Position numbers and translations under genes: made by a program. Shown here one piece after another: positions 17,712-19,619 of a DNA stretch of 19,619 bases. Under the pieces are notes generated by a model. The model was not told the origin of the DNA, searched no databases, and worked only from the letters and a program-made list of their open reading frames with translations. Every line of letters begins with the position of its first letter. Positions within the stretch are counted from its first letter, which is position 1. The stretch is from an uncultured Clostridium sp. (GTDB lineage Bacteria; Bacillota_A; Clostridia; TANB77; CAG-508), in the NCBI GenBank assembly GCA_947244675.1, contig CAMXLV010000020.1, positions 1 through 19,619 of the forward strand, given 5' to 3'.

Positions 17712-18696
17712 TTATTCACTTTTTTTATCTCTTGTCATTAATTTTCTAACTGCTTCTTGTGGTTCTAAGTTTTCGTAAATTACCTTATATACTGTATCAA
17801 CAATTGGCATCTCTACTTTATGTATTTTTCCTAATTCATAAGCAACTTCAATATTATCAATACTTTCAATTACCATTCCTACTTCTTTTTTGGTTTCTTC
17901 CAAAGTTTTTCCCTGTCCAATTAATTTTCCAGCTCTTCGATTTCTACTATGTTCACTAAGACACGTTACAATTAAATCACCAAGACCACTCAAACCATAA
18001 AATGTTTCTTTATCTCCTCCTAATTTTGTTCCTAAACGTGTCAATTCGTTTAATCCTCTTGTGATTAAAGCTGCAAATGTATTGTCCCCCAAATGAATTC
18101 CTGCTGCTACACCAGCGCAAAAAGCTATAATATTTTTTAAAGCTCCTCCGAAGTTCTACTCCTTTTACATCTTTTGAAGTATAAATTCTCATTTCGTTTC
18201 CCATAAAAGTTTCTTGGATCATTTCTAATATAGCATTTTCTTTAGATGCTATTACTAAAACTGTTGGAATTGCTATGGATACTTCTTCTGCATGACTTGG
18301 ACCTGACAATACACCTACTCTTGCTGTTGGCATCTCTTCTACTATGACTTCATCTAAAGTTTTTAAGCTTTCTTTTTCAAATCCTTTTGAACAAATAATA
18401 ACTGGTTTGTTTCCCACATATTGTTTATATTGTTTAAAGGTTTCTCTTGTGAATTTAGATGGTGTTACATGTAAAATAAATTCTGTATCTTTTATTACTT
18501 CCTCAAAATTATGATAACAAGTTATATTTTCATGAATTGTTACCTCTGGTAAAAATTTGCATTTTCTTTGTTCATTGATCATCTTCATTTCTTCTGTATT
18601 AAAAGACCATATTTTTATTTCATTTCCTCTTCTTGCTAAATGTGTAGCTAATGCTACTCCCCAACTTCCACTTCCAATAATCGCTATTTTTTTCAT
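17712..18696 (-). CDS. gpsA: Glycerol-3-phosphate dehydrogenase [NAD(P)+], +1 frameshift at CGG
   Basis: GpsA reduces dihydroxyacetone phosphate to sn-glycerol 3-phosphate, the backbone of phospholipids. ATG at 18696 has AAGGAG upstream. The NAD-binding Rossmann start is [20 protein letters not shown], followed by [12 protein letters not shown] (residues about 141-152). After codon 182 the frame meets CGG (18150-18148). Skipping the C restores [20 protein letters not shown], containing the catalytic Lys of the conserved GGALKN, then [17 protein letters not shown] and a 327-residue protein, the normal size. Unshifted reading goes on 46 codons to a stop at 18010 and loses the active site. The gene is normally essential, so simple decay is unlikely. 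It lies 12 nt after plsY. Confidence 0.95.
18148..18150 (-). other. In-frame CGG at a +1 frameshift point (gpsA)
   Basis: The zero-frame codons read CTT CGG AGG AGC. Skipping the C gives CTT GGA GGA GCT, encoding the conserved LGGA. It has the same CTTCGGA heptamer as the ABC ATPase site. Confidence 0.85.
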
Positions 18697-18708
18697 TATT
18701 TTATCTCC

Positions 18709-19345
18709 TTAAAAACTTATTTTATTTTCTGTGCCATTCATCAATCTTTTTATATTACTTCTATGATTATATAATACAATAATTGCTAAAATGATACTAT
18801 AAATTAAATAGTTGCTTCCTTTTTTTCCTTCTGTTAAAATCATATAATTTTCATTAATAAATAAAGTTAATACTGGAAATAGAATTGCTGCTACACAAGA
18901 GCCTAAAGATACCATTCTTGTTAAAACCATTAATACTAATGCAAATACCAAGCAAATTAAGCCTATTTGCCAATTACTCATTAATAAAATTCCTAATGAG
19001 GTAGCTACTCCTTTTCCTCCTTTGAAACCAAAAAATAGAGGAAAAGTATGACCAATAACAACAGCAATTCCTGCTATTTGTAATAATAATTCTTTATTGG
19101 TATTACTTACTACATTTCCAAGAATAATTGATAATAAAATGGCTACTACTCCTTTTAAAATGTCACAAATTAAGGTAATAGCTGCTGCTTTTTTTCCGAC
19201 AAGTGCGTAACATATTTGTACTTCCAGCATTTCCACTTCCTTTTTCTCTTACATCAAATCCTGCGATTTTTTTGCTAATGATAATAGAAAAATTTATACT
19301 TCCTATTAAATAGGCTATCACTGCCATAATAATATATTCTATCAT
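18709..19345 (-). CDS. plsY: Glycerol-3-phosphate acyltransferase, +1 frameshift at CGG
   Basis: PlsY transfers acyl groups from acyl phosphate to glycerol 3-phosphate, the first step of membrane phospholipid synthesis, in the membrane. ATG at 19345 has GGAGG 8 nt upstream. The N-terminal TM1 with IGSINFS and the active-site motif GSGNAGSTNMLR are intact. Codon 50 is CGG (19198-19196). Unshifted reading stops at residue 60. Skipping the C gives RTC-GKKAAAITLICDILKG and a full 211-residue, multi-TM protein including FGFKGGKGVATSLG (the second family motif) and NHRSNIKRLMNGTE at the end, the normal size. It is 27 nt after der and 12 nt before gpsA, a logical pairing since GpsA makes its substrate. 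Confidence 0.95.
19196..19198 (-). other. In-frame CGG at a +1 frameshift point (plsY)
   Basis: The zero-frame codons read ACT TGT CGG AAA. Skipping the C gives ACT TGT GGA AAA, Thr-Cys-Gly-Lys, matching the conserved xGKK after TNxLR. A CGC arginine codon, three codons upstream, is read normally. Confidence 0.82.
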
Positions 19346-19372
19346 TTTTATTTCCTCCTTTTTTGAATTGTT

Positions 19373-19619
19373 CTATTTTTCGATTTTTTCTCTTACTATA
19401 ATTCTTACTGGTGTTCCTTCTAAACCAAATTCTTTTCTGATTTGGTTGATTAGGTATCGCTCATAAGAAAAATGAAACAATTCTTTATTATTTACAAAAA
19501 TTACAAAAGTTGGTGGTTTGGTTGAAGCTTGTGTTCCATAATATATTTTTAATCTTTTCCCTTTATCTGTTGGTGGTTGCACAATCGCAATAGCTTCATT
19601 AATTACTTGATTTAATAAA
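19373..19619 (-). CDS. der: GTPase Der (EngA), C-terminal fragment
   Basis: Der is a two-GTPase-domain factor for 50S ribosomal subunit assembly. Only the end of its KH-like domain is in the window: [16 protein letters not shown], then [45 protein letters not shown] and [11 protein letters not shown]. This matches the family's QPP...G+R.K..Y.....PP..V.F.N...Y.RYL.N..R..F...G.P+R pattern. The open frame runs to the right edge, so the gene starts outside. It is followed by plsY after 27 nt. Confidence 0.95.
   Translation of the reverse strand, partial: LLNQVINEAIAIVQPPTDKGKRLKIYYGTQASTKPPTFVIFVNNKELFHFSYERYLINQIRKEFGLEGTPVRIIVREKIEK

Noticed and set aside
158..18150. RF2 (prfB)-like programmed +1 shift by slippage of tRNA-Leu on CTT
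   Set aside because: It fits the two CTTC sites, but TGT-C and ACA-C cannot re-pair well, and no Shine-Dalgarno-like stimulator is conserved upstream of all four. The shared element is CGG itself, so I do not propose the RF2 mechanism.
17102..19345. gpsA, plsY and the zinc-ribbon gene as pseudogenes
   Set aside because: Each has exactly one indel, intact motifs on both sides, good ribosome binding sites and tight operon spacing. Decaying genes would show stops and substitutions in catalytic motifs.
1..19619. CRISPR arrays, insertion sequences, tRNA genes, phage genes
   Set aside because: Looked for on both strands; no regularly spaced repeats, transposase genes or cloverleaf-like sequences were seen.

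Overview
The window looks like an AT-rich Firmicute chromosome, most likely an uncultured gut-type Clostridia relative. The signs are very low GC, strong AGGAGG-type ribosome binding sites, consensus sigma-A promoters, Gram-positive surface machinery (sortase, wall-sorting tail, cohesin and dockerin) and an RNase P RNA that reads as type A rather than the type B of Bacillus. No plasmid or phage genes, insertion sequences, tRNAs or CRISPR arrays were seen. Nearly everything is on the minus strand; one small gene at 16311 is on plus.

Layout from left to right: the N-terminal part of an ABC ATPase (1-268, frameshifted); a ZIP-family metal transporter; an operon transcribed metK, NUDIX hydrolase, ER-type signal peptidase I; a surface module transcribed from one good promoter as sortase, cohesin-domain wall-anchored protein, then a very large dockerin-bearing surface protein split by an in-frame TAA; a one-piece ABC-FtsX exporter; a coiled-coil protein with an extreme Asp/Glu/Tyr tail; an MFS permease; rnpB; a Gly/Ser-rich secreted protein of unknown role; a small plus-strand gene; and the housekeeping series der, plsY, gpsA, zinc-ribbon protein, dtd.

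The most striking observation is about translation. Four genes (the edge ABC ATPase, the zinc-ribbon gene, gpsA and plsY) carry a single extra base. In all four, the zero-frame codon at the break is CGG, and skipping its C (read as C-GGN) restores the full conserved protein. I read all other genes by eye (about 5,900 codons in total) and found no in-frame CGG used as an ordinary arginine codon, although CGT, CGC and CGA are used and CGG occurs out of frame. gpsA and plsY are normally essential, so decay is unlikely. This suggests either that CGG is a hungry, unassigned or quadruplet codon causing +1 frameshifting in this lineage, or that a peculiar systematic sequence artefact adds G after CC on the plus strand. 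It is the best candidate for an undescribed system here.

The second interesting unit is the sortase/cohesin/dockerin set. It looks like a wall-anchored cohesin receiving a non-enzymatic dockerin protein, and the cohesin protein has an atypical sorting signal.
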